Positions 26,266 to 35,205 of a DNA stretch of 64,000 nt are shown here, one piece after another. The notes under the pieces were generated by a model. The model did no database searches. It saw only the letters and a program-made list of their open reading frames with translations, and had not been told where the DNA came from. The stretch's first letter is position 1. Every line of letters begins with the position of its first letter. The stretch comes from a virus: positions 58,092 through 122,091 of the IMG/VR virus record IMGVR_UViG_3300003690_003155; one strand, written 5' to 3'. The position numbers were made by a program, and so were the translations under genes.

Positions 26266-26949
26266 ATGAGAATTGCAATTAGCGGGACTGGGTGTCAAGG
26301 TAAAACTACTCTTATAAGAGATTTTCTTGATCAATGGCCTTCTTATACTACATCAAAAAAAACTTATAGAGATGTTATTAAAGACACCAACCTCTCTCAT
26401 TCATCAAAAACAAATGAAGACACACAATGGGATATTCTTAATTTTATGATTGATGAATTACAAAAAACTAAAAAAGGAGATAAAGTTATTTTCGATAGAT
26501 GTCCTTTAGATAATTTAGTTTATAGTATCTGGTCAAATGAAAAGAAGAATTCTGATATTACACAGAAATTTATTAAAAAGTGTATACCATTAGTTAGAGA
26601 AACCTTAAGATTTATTGATATTATATTTTTTACTCCCATTACTAAAGTAGCTCCCGTAGAAATAGAAGAAGATGAGTTAAGAGACTCTGATTTAGAGTTT
26701 ATAGAAGAAGTTGATCATTTATTTAAAGCAATTCATAGAGACCATCAGACTAATTCTAACAGTAATTTCTTTGTTGATGATGATAAGCCTGCTATGCTTG
26801 AAGTATTTGGAAATAGAAGAGAGCGTATAGAAATAATTAAATTATATCTTGACGAAGATGGTGACTTGATACAGCCAGGTAATATTATTGATGAAGAAAC
26901 ATTACATGAAATGGAAAAGATGAAGAAAGCCTTTAATGTAAAAGATTAA
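26266..26949 (+). CDS. P-loop nucleoside/nucleotide kinase-like ATPase (AAA_28 type)
   Basis: The 227-residue protein has a P-loop GTGCQGKTT (7-15), then FDRCPLDNLVYSIW (DRxxxD lid/substrate motif common to deoxynucleoside and nicotinamide riboside kinases) and a long acidic C-terminal half. Relatives in phages are annotated as AAA_28 or NadR-like ATPases. It directly follows queE, so phosphorylation of a nucleoside (perhaps a modified one) or of a NAD precursor is conceivable. Substrate not determinable from sequence. Confidence 0.65.
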   Translation: MRIAISGTGCQGKTTLIRDFLDQWPSYTTSKKTYRDVIKDTNLSHSSKTNEDTQWDILNFMIDELQKTKKGDKVIFDRCPLDNLVYSIWSNEKKNSDITQKFIKKCIPLVRETLRFIDIIFFTPITKVAPVEIEEDELRDSDLEFIEEVDHLFKAIHRDHQTNSNSNFFVDDDKPAMLEVFGNRRERIEIIKLYLDEDGDLIQPGNIIDEETLHEMEKMKKAFNVKD

Positions 26950-26957
26950 ATAATTAT

Positions 26958-27149
26958 ATGACTGATTATGATAACTTATGTGAGAGGTATATGACGAGAC
27001 AAGTTCGGTCTTTTTATCCTCGTAAATTTGAACTTTCACAAGAATTTATTGAAGCATTTAAATTAGAATATTCAAGATTATCTGAATCGGGTCAAAATAG
27101 AAGAACTCTCTTAGAGAGAATACGTAAAGCATTATCCTTTCATCTTTAA
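26958..27149 (+). CDS. Small hypothetical protein, 63 aa
   Basis: Unrecognised. A short charged helical protein (YMTRQVRSFYPRKF, then a RRTLLERIRKAL helix), eight bases after the kinase gene. Its end overlaps the convergent phoH gene by 18 bases. The TAAATAATTA element ends one base before its ATG. No motif, signal or membrane segment. Confidence 0.5.
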   Translation: MTDYDNLCERYMTRQVRSFYPRKFELSQEFIEAFKLEYSRLSESGQNRRTLLERIRKALSFHL

Positions 27150-27932
27150 TTTCTGTAAAACTCTAACAATATATTTTAATATTTCAGATCTTACAATATC
27201 TACTTCATCAAATTTAAACGTATATATACCGTGGTCATAAGATTCCTTTTTATTAAACCCACGTATAATTGACTCAAAACCAGATTTAGTTCCTATATCG
27301 CTCTGTTGGGTATCACCAGTAACTATATATTTTGTACCTTCACCAAACCTTGTTAATATTGTAGTTAACTCTACTTGTGTTAAATTTTGAGCTTCATCTA
27401 CAATAACACATGCATTATTAAATGTTAATCCCCGTACATAATTAACAGGTACGCACTTGATATACTCTTCTGCTATTAAGCTGGATGCTATCGATTTATC
27501 GATAAATTCAGTTAATTTCTCAAATAAAGGAAAACACCAGGGTAAAAATTTTTCATCGATTTCTCCTGGAAGAGACCCCATACTTTTTGATGCAGACTCT
27601 ACAATACTCCTAATATAAACAATTTCTTGTACTTTATGTGTACGTAATAATTGTAATGCTATATATACTGAAAGATATGTTTTTGCTGAACCCGCAGGTC
27701 CGTCAACAACCGCCATTTTACAATTATCCTTAAAGCAAGTTTCGAGAAACTGGTCGTGAATAGGAGTTATTTCGTATTTTTGCTTAACATCAAAATCTAA
27801 GAATCTATTTTTTTGTATACTTTCTTCAATTTCGTTATTTTTTATTACTGTTTTTATACTAACTCGTCGCCCGCTGAGCGTAGTCCTTTTAGTTGAGTTA
27901 GAAGCCGCCGGAACACGTCCCTTTCTAGCCAT
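27132..27932 (-). CDS. phoH: PhoH-like ATPase
   Basis: The 266-residue protein has Walker A GPAGSAKT (78-85), a VIVDEAQN Walker B (about 174-181) and the TGDTQQSD motif, diagnostic of PhoH. The N-terminal 45 residues are basic and likely disordered. PhoH is widespread in marine phages; it is an RNA-metabolism-associated ATPase/putative helicase, and its link to phosphate starvation in phages is unproven. It is a lone minus-strand gene between plus-strand operons; TAAATAATTA lies five bases before its ATG. Confidence 0.9.
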   Translation of the reverse strand: MARKGRVPAASNSTKRTTLSGRRVSIKTVIKNNEIEESIQKNRFLDFDVKQKYEITPIHDQFLETCFKDNCKMAVVDGPAGSAKTYLSVYIALQLLRTHKVQEIVYIRSIVESASKSMGSLPGEIDEKFLPWCFPLFEKLTEFIDKSIASSLIAEEYIKCVPVNYVRGLTFNNACVIVDEAQNLTQVELTTILTRFGEGTKYIVTGDTQQSDIGTKSGFESIIRGFNKKESYDHGIYTFKFDEVDIVRSEILKYIVRVLQKLKMKG

Positions 27933-27979
27933 ATCTTTAATTATTTAATTGATTTATACCGATTATAAACTAAAATATT

Positions 27980-28813
27980 ATGGTGGATATACTGTTATCA
28001 TGTTTATCGTTTAAGGAATATACAGGTTCAGAGATTTATTTTTATGAAATAGCTACCGCACTACATAAAGCGGGTCATAATGTACGTCTTTTTTCACCTA
28101 TTCACGGCTCACCGCTCGTTGATAAAGTAGACAATGTATTTTTCGCAGATAGATATAACGTAGATAACGTCCAGTATGATGTAGTTATATTTTCACACGG
28201 AAATGTTATATGGGACTATATAAAAAACGTTAAGGCAAAAAAATTTATAAATGTTGTTCATTCAGAAGTTCTAGAATTAGAAGAACCACTTATTAATTCA
28301 AAAGTAAATCTATACGTAGGGATAAGACCATCAATTGTTGAATTTATTAAAAATAAAATAACTAACGGTGAAGTTAAATTAATATATAATCCATTTGATT
28401 TTGATAGATTTAATTCTAAAAAATGTAAGAAGAATAATAAAAAAGATAAAACAGTCCTCTTTCCAGGAAGCTTGGATTATTTACGATATAAACCGTTAAA
28501 ATATTTACTTGATCTCTCTGAAAAACAAAATTTTAAAGTTATGCACGTCGGTAGAAACGACTATTCTATAGACCACCCTAATTTTATCACCTATGAGCCT
28601 ACTTGGAAGGTGGAAAAATATTATAAAAAATGCGATATTGTATCAGGTATATTTTTAGGCCGAACTTCTATAGAGGGACTATTATGTGGTAAAAAGATAT
28701 TACAATTTGATGTTGATAATAAAGGTAATATAAAACAAGTATATTGGCATACTGAAGATAATTTACAAAAATTTAATAAACATACAATAGCAAAACAACT
28801 TCTCTGTGAATAA
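27980..28813 (+). CDS. Glycosyltransferase, GT-B group 1-like
   Basis: A 277-residue protein beginning ILLSCLSFKEYTGSEIYFYE, the GT4-like acceptor-domain start with Gly-rich loop, and containing KTVLFPGSLDYLRYKPL (about 156-172) and GRTSIEGLLCGKKILQFD (about 227-244), the donor-binding segments of GT4. It is shorter than usual GT4 enzymes (350-400), so part of the N-terminal domain is reduced. It is the first gene of the glycan island and overlaps the next by 8 bases. Confidence 0.75.
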   Translation: MVDILLSCLSFKEYTGSEIYFYEIATALHKAGHNVRLFSPIHGSPLVDKVDNVFFADRYNVDNVQYDVVIFSHGNVIWDYIKNVKAKKFINVVHSEVLELEEPLINSKVNLYVGIRPSIVEFIKNKITNGEVKLIYNPFDFDRFNSKKCKKNNKKDKTVLFPGSLDYLRYKPLKYLLDLSEKQNFKVMHVGRNDYSIDHPNFITYEPTWKVEKYYKKCDIVSGIFLGRTSIEGLLCGKKILQFDVDNKGNIKQVYWHTEDNLQKFNKHTIAKQLLCE

Positions 28814-30557
28814 GAAAATACATATAGTTTTAAGTTACAAAAATAGAAAGACTCAATTTCTTTATACATTAAAAAAATTAGATGAATTTAATTTTTTAGA
28901 TTCTAATCCAAACCGATTAACAGTCATAGTTGTTGACGACGGTAGTGATGATGATAATAGATTAGAGGATATTATAGATAATTATAATTTTAAAATAACT
29001 TTATTTAGAATAGAACCTGAACAAAAAACTTGGGAAAATTATACTTGTGTACAATATAATATAGGATTTCGCTTAATTGACGGTAATGACGATGATCTTG
29101 TAATTTTACAAAACCCTGAATGTGTACATAAAGGTAATATTTTAAAATATTCTTTAGATAATGTAACTCATAAAGATTATCTTGTATATAGTTGTATTAA
29201 CTTATTTGAAAAGCAAACTCAAAGTATACTGACAACAGATACTTGTCAGCTCGGCCCGGACCACGTCGGTCCCGAAGGATCGCGCGGATTTCTAGTAGGC
29301 GGTATTGACTGGTATGTTCATCCAAAGTGGAATCCTAGATATTTTCATTTTTGCAGTTGTATGACGTATAAAAATTTAAAAAAACTTAACGGTTTTGATA
29401 TGAGATTTATATACGGACATGCATTTGATGATGATGAATTTGCTTTAAGAATTAAGAAGTTAGGTTTAAATAGAAAAATTATTTTAGAGCCGTATGTTTG
29501 TCATTTATATCATGAAAGGAACGATCCATCACCGGATAATAAAAAACGGTGGTCTAGTCTGTTTTATAATCGAGACTTATTTGAAGGTATAAAAAAATCA
29601 GATACTGAAACTTATGCAGTTAATAAAAATACTTTATTTGGCCTACCTGACGACATTACTACTTTATTTTCTCAAGATTGGGGGTTTGATAAGATTCCTA
29701 ATTTTGAATTAGCTACAACAAAAATACCAAAAATTGCTAATTTTTATTGGGGTGGAGATAAGATGTCTTTTTTGCGCTATTTGACTCTTTTTTCTTTTGT
29801 GAAATATAATCCAGAATGGGAAGTTCGGTTATATGTACCACGTAAACCTTCGAATAGTACGGGTGATGATGGTATTCATTCTTGGAAAGATCAAGTTAAC
29901 GGTAAGGATTATTTTAAACTTTTACCGAAAGAAGTAAAAATAATTAAAGCTGATTTTGCAAACAGTTTCATAGGAGATGACGCACCTGAAGCACATAGAT
30001 CTGATCTTTTAGGGTGGCAAATATTATCTACCACAGGAGGTCTTTGGTGTGATATGGATATTTTATTTTGTAAACCAGTCATTCCAATTGATGAATCTCA
30101 GGTACTTTATTCTCACGATACATTTATATGTTTTGACGACAGAACTCAGTCAATACCTATAGGGTTCTTTTTCTCTAGTCCAAAAAACGAAGCTTTTAAA
30201 AAGGTATTACAGGCAAGTAAGAGACTTTATGATAAAAATGATTATCAATGTATAGGCACTAAAGCTATAGCTTCTGTATTTGATAGTATTGATAACTGTA
30301 AGAGTAAATTTCCTGGTTTAAACGTTGTAAATATACACTACAACACAGTATATAAGTATGATTTTTTAAATTTAGATAAATTATATAAAGAAAATAATTT
30401 CTCTCACATACTTCATAGTGGGGAGAGTGTAGGAATTCATTGGTATGGAGGTCATCCATTAAGCCAGGAATTTAATAATAAAATTAATATAGATAATTAT
30501 GATAAATTAGAACTTAATACTATTACTGCAGCAATAAAATATTTGAATATAAAATGA
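28806..30557 (+). CDS. Two-domain glycosyltransferase: GT2-like plus GT32/DXD-like
   Basis: The 583-residue protein joins two transferases. Residues 5-270: GT2 type, with VVDDGSDDD (42-50) and the late FDDDEFALRIKKLG motif carrying the catalytic base. Residues from about 300: KIPKIANFYWGG start, HRSDLLGW (about 397-404) and LWCDMDILF (DMD at 416-418), the DXD glycosyltransferase (GT32, capsule-type) pattern. Such a fusion would add two sugars in sequence. The start is GTG 28806, overlapping the previous gene by 8 bases. It overlaps the epimerase gene by 4 bases. Confidence 0.8.
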   Translation: MNKKIHIVLSYKNRKTQFLYTLKKLDEFNFLDSNPNRLTVIVVDDGSDDDNRLEDIIDNYNFKITLFRIEPEQKTWENYTCVQYNIGFRLIDGNDDDLVILQNPECVHKGNILKYSLDNVTHKDYLVYSCINLFEKQTQSILTTDTCQLGPDHVGPEGSRGFLVGGIDWYVHPKWNPRYFHFCSCMTYKNLKKLNGFDMRFIYGHAFDDDEFALRIKKLGLNRKIILEPYVCHLYHERNDPSPDNKKRWSSLFYNRDLFEGIKKSDTETYAVNKNTLFGLPDDITTLFSQDWGFDKIPNFELATTKIPKIANFYWGGDKMSFLRYLTLFSFVKYNPEWEVRLYVPRKPSNSTGDDGIHSWKDQVNGKDYFKLLPKEVKIIKADFANSFIGDDAPEAHRSDLLGWQILSTTGGLWCDMDILFCKPVIPIDESQVLYSHDTFICFDDRTQSIPIGFFFSSPKNEAFKKVLQASKRLYDKNDYQCIGTKAIASVFDSIDNCKSKFPGLNVVNIHYNTVYKYDFLNLDKLYKENNFSHILHSGESVGIHWYGGHPLSQEFNNKINIDNYDKLELNTITAAIKYLNIK

Positions 30558-31624
30558 GTAAAAAAAATATTATAACAGTTACTGGCATTAGACCAGATTT
30601 TATACGAATGTCTGAGATATTTAGACTTTTAGATAAAGATAAAGATATCAATCATATCTTAATACATACTGGTCAACATTATGATAAATTACTATCAGAT
30701 GTTTTTTTTGATGATCTAGATATAAGACAACCGGATTATAATTTAGAAGTAGGCTCCTCCGATAAAAAGCATTATCATCAACAAGCTGAGCTCGGCCCAA
30801 AAATGATTGAAACTATAGAAAAAAATAACTTAAACCCAGATATAATATTATTCTTAGGTGATAGTAATTCCATTCTCGCATCAGTACCTCTTAAAAAAGA
30901 AGGTTATAAAATTGGTCATATCGAAGCCGCGATGAGAAGTTATGATGAAAGGATGTTAGAAGAGATTAATCGTAAAGTTTGTGACCATGTCAGTGATATA
31001 TTATTTGTATATCATGATAATTATAAGCAAAAAGCTTTAAGAGAAGGAATTCCTGAGGATAGAATACATGTAATAGGAAATACAATAGTTGAGCCTCTGC
31101 TTAAATTAGCAGAAAATACTCCTAAGAGTAACAAGCATATTCTTCTTGATATTCATCGCCCGGAGAATTTTAAATATAGAGATAGAATGGAAAAAATATT
31201 AAATTATGCTAATTCTTGTATACGTAAATTTCAAATACCAGTTAAAATGCTTTTATTTAATAGAACAATAAAAGCAATTGAGGATTATAAGTTAAATTTA
31301 GAAGATATAGAGTTAATACCGCTTATGGGATATAAGGATTTTATTAAATTTCAACAAGAATGTAAATTTATAATAAGTGATAGTGGTACTGCACAAGAAG
31401 AGCCAGCTTTATTACATATTCCCGTAATTGTACCCAGAGATGTTACTGAACGACCTGAATCGGTAGAAAATAATTGTAGTTTTATGCTATCGCTAGAGGC
31501 ACAAGATCATTTAACTACTTCTCTTAAATGGCTTGCTTCAAAAAAACCGAATTCAATAGAATGGTTAGGAGACGGTACTACTAGTCATCGTGTATTAGCG
31601 CTATTAAAGACATTTTTAAGATGA
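30554..31624 (+). CDS. UDP-N-acetylglucosamine 2-epimerase family (WecB/CapG-like)
   Basis: The 356-residue GT-B-fold epimerase has TVTGIRPDFIRM at the N-terminus, HTGQHYD, HIEAAMRSYDERMLEEINRK near 120 and DIHRPENF near 198, then SDSGTAQEE. The HIEAAMRSYDERMLEE form resembles WbjD/CapG, which epimerise C2 of a UDP-6-deoxy-HexNAc. With the CapE-like, RmlD-like and cupin genes downstream a UDP-L-FucNAc or L-QuiNAc type pathway is suggested. Confidence 0.85.
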   Translation: MSKKNIITVTGIRPDFIRMSEIFRLLDKDKDINHILIHTGQHYDKLLSDVFFDDLDIRQPDYNLEVGSSDKKHYHQQAELGPKMIETIEKNNLNPDIILFLGDSNSILASVPLKKEGYKIGHIEAAMRSYDERMLEEINRKVCDHVSDILFVYHDNYKQKALREGIPEDRIHVIGNTIVEPLLKLAENTPKSNKHILLDIHRPENFKYRDRMEKILNYANSCIRKFQIPVKMLLFNRTIKAIEDYKLNLEDIELIPLMGYKDFIKFQQECKFIISDSGTAQEEPALLHIPVIVPRDVTERPESVENNCSFMLSLEAQDHLTTSLKWLASKKPNSIEWLGDGTTSHRVLALLKTFLR

Positions 31625-32376
31625 TAGATATTAAAGTAATAGTCCCAGGGTATAATTGTGAGCCCTGGATTCATAAAACAATTAATTCTATAAAAAATCA
31701 GACTTTTACAAATTTTAAATGTGTAATTATTGACGACACATCAACTGATAATACTCTTGAAGTAGCTGAGCAAATTATTAATAGTGATAATCGATTTAAA
31801 CTTGTACGTAATACAGAGAATAATGGTGCATTAAAAAATATTTACGACGGCATAAAAATAATTAGCGACGATGATGAAGATGTTATTATTACAGTTGATG
31901 GAGATGACTGGCTTTACGATGAAAATGTTTTTGAAAAAGTTAATGATACGTATTTAGAAAATAATTGTCTTATTACATATGGAAGCTTTATTGAATATCC
32001 TTCTAATACTACACACCCGTATTATCTAGCATCATATGATGAAAATGTAATTGAAAATAATTTATTTAGAGATGCCGACTGGAAGGCCTCTCATTTAAGA
32101 ACATTTAAAGCAAAATTATGGAATAGTATTAAGTATGAAGATTTTATTGATCCAGAAACCGGTAAATTTTACGAAACGGCATGGGATTTAGCCTTTATGA
32201 TACCGATGTTAGAAATGGCAGGAGATAGAAGTAGGCATATAAATGATATACTCTATGTATATAATAAGGAAAATCCCACAAGTGATATGTATATAAAAAC
32301 ACAATTGCAATTAAGCACTGCAGACAGGATTAGAAAAAAACCAAGATATAAAAAACAGCTATTTATTACCCCGTAG
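31621..32376 (+). CDS. Glycosyltransferase family 2
   Basis: A 251-residue GT2 enzyme with the start VIVPGYNCEPWIHKTINSI, the nucleotide-binding IIDDTSTDNT (about 36-45), and TVDGDDWLYD (about 90-99) carrying the metal site. A later TAWDLAFMIP supplies the catalytic acid region. It is coupled to the 2-epimerase gene by a 4-base overlap, so the sugar made by that pathway may be its donor. The acceptor is unknown. Confidence 0.85.
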   Translation: MIDIKVIVPGYNCEPWIHKTINSIKNQTFTNFKCVIIDDTSTDNTLEVAEQIINSDNRFKLVRNTENNGALKNIYDGIKIISDDDEDVIITVDGDDWLYDENVFEKVNDTYLENNCLITYGSFIEYPSNTTHPYYLASYDENVIENNLFRDADWKASHLRTFKAKLWNSIKYEDFIDPETGKFYETAWDLAFMIPMLEMAGDRSRHINDILYVYNKENPTSDMYIKTQLQLSTADRIRKKPRYKKQLFITP

Positions 32377-32407
32377 TTTTTTTGAAGAGTTAATATAAAA
32401 TATTAAT

Positions 32408-33328
32408 ATGGAGAAGATATTTATAACAGGCGGCGCAGGGTACTTAGGTCGTCATTTAGTTGAACATTATTATAACGATAATGAAATTACAGTTTTCTCA
32501 AGAGATGAGGCAAAACACGTTTACTTAAAAAAGAAATTTCCTAAGATAAATTGTATTATAGGAGATATTCGTAATTTTGATTTATTAAAAAGAGCATCTA
32601 GAGATCATACTATAGGCATTTTTCCGGCGTCGATCAAACATATTGAATCTGTTGATCAAAACGTAGAAGAAGGTGTTAATATTTTGGTGAATGGAGCTAT
32701 TAATTCAAGGAGAATTGCTGAAGAAAATGAATTTAAAGCTGCTTGTTTTATTTCATCAGATAAATCACGAGCAGCGACTACGTTGTACGGTGCAATGAAA
32801 TTTATAGCAGGAGAATCATTTATCATTGACGCAGAACAGTCGAAAGTTAAATTATCTACTGCTATCTATGGTAATGTTTTAAATTCGACTGGTAGTATCA
32901 TTCCGTTAATATGGGATTCTATAAAAAATAAGTATTCATTAACTTTATATTCTGAACAAATGACCCGGTATATGATTGATATACAGCAAGCTGTTACTTT
33001 AGTAACATTAGGACTTAAAACAACTGGATATAATGTAATACCAAATTTACAAGCATTTAAAGTAAAGGATTTATTTGAAATATATGCTGATAGATTTGGA
33101 CTAAAATACACATTAGGCAGTCCACGTATATCAGAAAAGTTACATGAAATGATGGTCGCTAACGAAGAGGTATCTCGAACTTATTATAATCCTGAGGAAG
33201 ATACTTTTTATATGCATTATAAAGATATAACTAAATCCCCAATAAAGGACGAAATGACGAGTGATAAAGTAACAGTATCAAAAGAAAATTTATTAAAACG
33301 TCTAGAAAATTATGATTACTTTAAATAA
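32408..33328 (+). CDS. CapE/CapD-type nucleotide-sugar 4,6-dehydratase-like SDR
   Basis: The 306-residue protein has the GGAGYLG Rossmann motif (8-14), IPFPASIKHIESVDQN-type substrate region (residues about 74-88), SSDKS (about 116-120) and YGAMK (Y127, K131). The TRYMID near 200 corresponds to the MTRF/Y signature of UDP-GlcNAc 4,6-dehydratases (CapE, WbjB, PseB). It lies between a CapG-like epimerase and an RmlD-like reductase, which is the expected company for a UDP-L-FucNAc-like route. The C-terminus is diverged. Confidence 0.75.
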   Translation: MEKIFITGGAGYLGRHLVEHYYNDNEITVFSRDEAKHVYLKKKFPKINCIIGDIRNFDLLKRASRDHTIGIFPASIKHIESVDQNVEEGVNILVNGAINSRRIAEENEFKAACFISSDKSRAATTLYGAMKFIAGESFIIDAEQSKVKLSTAIYGNVLNSTGSIIPLIWDSIKNKYSLTLYSEQMTRYMIDIQQAVTLVTLGLKTTGYNVIPNLQAFKVKDLFEIYADRFGLKYTLGSPRISEKLHEMMVANEEVSRTYYNPEEDTFYMHYKDITKSPIKDEMTSDKVTVSKENLLKRLENYDYFK

Positions 33329-33331
33329 ACT

Positions 33332-34177
33332 ATGAAAGTATATGTTTTAGGCTCTAATGGAATGTTAGGTAAATATGTTTCTACATATCTATCTAAACTA
33401 TATTCGGTTATTAATGTTACTCGAGATAAGTTGGATATCGAATCTGCAATGGAAGGTGACATTAAGACTTTTTTTAAAAGGCATTGGTGGGATGAGCAGG
33501 AATTCCCAGGAATTAGTATTGAAAAGGGAGATGTTATTGTAAACTGTATCGGTTTAATAAAACCTTTAATCGATAGTTCAAATACAGTAGCAGCTATTAA
33601 AATTAATTCTTTATTTCCTTATATACTCTCTGAAATTGGCGAACGTCATTCTGCTAATGTTATACATATTACCACTGATTGTGTGTGGTCAGGTAAAGAA
33701 GGAAATTATAACGAAGACTCTCCTCACGATGCTCTTGATGTATATGGTAAAACAAAGTCATTGGGTGAACCCACTAATTGTACAGTTATTCGAACTTCAA
33801 TTATAGGAGAAGAAATCAATAATAATCGATCTTTAGTAGAATGGATAAGATCTAGAAAAGACAAAGATGCAAATGGTTTCTTAAATCATATATGGAATGG
33901 TGTTACATGCTTAGAGCTTGCTAAATGTATAGAGCATATTATTAGAAATAATAGTTACTGGAAAGGCGTTAGACATATTTTTTCTCCCGCTAGTGTAACT
34001 AAAGCTATATTATTAAAATTAATTAACGACATTTATAATTTTAATATTACTATTAATAATATAGATGCTGCGATTGCTTGTGATAGGAGTTTAAGTACTA
34101 AGTTTGCTGGAACAATCGACTATGATATATTAGAGTTAGAGGATCAAATAAAAGAAATGAAAGAATTTAAATTATGA
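33332..34177 (+). CDS. RmlD/CapF-like sugar-nucleotide reductase
   Basis: A 281-residue SDR with GSNGMLG (7-13), a long substrate loop, ITTDCVWSG (about 111-119) and a YGKTK catalytic motif (about 137-141). It resembles dTDP-4-keto-L-rhamnose reductase and the N-terminal domain of CapF/WbvR. The next gene is a separate cupin of the type found fused at the C-terminus of CapF. It is linked to that gene by a 4-base overlap. The product is likely a 6-deoxy-HexNAc nucleotide; this is inference. Confidence 0.75.
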   Translation: MKVYVLGSNGMLGKYVSTYLSKLYSVINVTRDKLDIESAMEGDIKTFFKRHWWDEQEFPGISIEKGDVIVNCIGLIKPLIDSSNTVAAIKINSLFPYILSEIGERHSANVIHITTDCVWSGKEGNYNEDSPHDALDVYGKTKSLGEPTNCTVIRTSIIGEEINNNRSLVEWIRSRKDKDANGFLNHIWNGVTCLELAKCIEHIIRNNSYWKGVRHIFSPASVTKAILLKLINDIYNFNITINNIDAAIACDRSLSTKFAGTIDYDILELEDQIKEMKEFKL

Positions 34178-34587
34178 GGCAAATATTTTCTAAAGTAGAA
34201 AAGGGTAAATTGTTACATCGCATAACTTGTAAAGATGATGTAACTCCGGGTAGAACTGATCTAGCTAGTGAAAAAGAATTTTTACAATGTGCTGCATTAA
34301 ATCTACCAAAAGGTAAAACGTTTAGACCTCATAAGCATCTTTATAAAGATGGTGAAGATAAAGCTATTGCTCAAGAGTCTTGGGTAATTATAAAAGGAAA
34401 AGCTAAATTTGTTATGTATGACTTAGATGATCAAGTTATTGCAGAAGAAACATTAAATGAAGGAGATATGTCTATGACATTTTACGGTGGTCATACATAT
34501 GAAGTCTTAGAGGAAGGTACTATAGTGTACGAATTTAAAACTGGTCCTTATTACGGTCAAAAAATAGATAAAGTTTTTTTAGATTAA
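34174..34587 (+). CDS. Cupin-fold sugar isomerase/epimerase-like protein
   Basis: The 137-residue protein has the cupin motif 1 with FRPHKHLYKD (about 47-56), QESWVIIKGKAKF and motif 2 GDMSMTFYGGHTYEVLEEG. It is a single domain, as in WxcM/FdtA-like isomerases or the C-terminal half of CapF. The likely metal ligands are the two His in PHKH, a Glu in QES and the later GGH. It overlaps the reductase gene by 4 bases, so the pair may act together like CapF. Confidence 0.75.
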   Translation: MRQIFSKVEKGKLLHRITCKDDVTPGRTDLASEKEFLQCAALNLPKGKTFRPHKHLYKDGEDKAIAQESWVIIKGKAKFVMYDLDDQVIAEETLNEGDMSMTFYGGHTYEVLEEGTIVYEFKTGPYYGQKIDKVFLD

Positions 34588-34590
34588 TTA

Positions 34591-35205
34591 ATGAAGCGAC
34601 AATTTCCAAAAGAGTGGGTTGATATTGTAAGTGAACGATATTTTAAATATATTGCTGAGAATCGTCCTGTTAATTATAATTATTTTCGATCTCCTGGTGC
34701 ATATGAACTTCGATATGCAAGAGATGGTTTTACTGAAAAAGAAATAGCGTATTATAATGAAATATTACATCCACCTAATATTGCTATTTTAGAGCATATT
34801 GTTGATCACTATGAACAATATGAAGGTTTGCAGTTTTTAGACAATGGTTGTGGGTTCGGTGTGTTATCGATTTTTTTAAAAAAAATAGGAATTAGTTGCT
34901 ACAATTATGATACTTTAGATCAAATTGGATTTCTACCTACTTTTGAACCAGTAATAACAGAGAATGTACCACTGGATGTTAATGTTATTGTATCTAGCGG
35001 TATGTATATTAATAATTTAGACTATCTTAAATTATCTGATTTAAAATATTTAATGATCGATAAAGATTGGAAAGCTCGATCCACAACTTTCTCAGCCACT
35101 GGGAATAAAATTGCTTTTATAAACATTGTACCTAATTTAATTGAAAAATTTAATTTAAAACGACTTGAAAAAGTAAGAGACACAGTTATAATTTATGGAA
35201 AATGA
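34591..35205 (+). CDS. SAM-dependent methyltransferase-like protein
   Basis: A 204-residue class I Rossmann methyltransferase with motif I FLDNGCGFGVLS (about 82-93), then YNYDTLDQIG for the ribose-binding acid. The N-terminal 60 residues form a helical cap. It is followed by a mini-DegT protein, overlapping by 4 bases. O- or N-methylation of a sugar is the natural reading in this island; the acceptor is not known. Motif IV is not clear. Confidence 0.65.
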   Translation: MKRQFPKEWVDIVSERYFKYIAENRPVNYNYFRSPGAYELRYARDGFTEKEIAYYNEILHPPNIAILEHIVDHYEQYEGLQFLDNGCGFGVLSIFLKKIGISCYNYDTLDQIGFLPTFEPVITENVPLDVNVIVSSGMYINNLDYLKLSDLKYLMIDKDWKARSTTFSATGNKIAFINIVPNLIEKFNLKRLEKVRDTVIIYGK

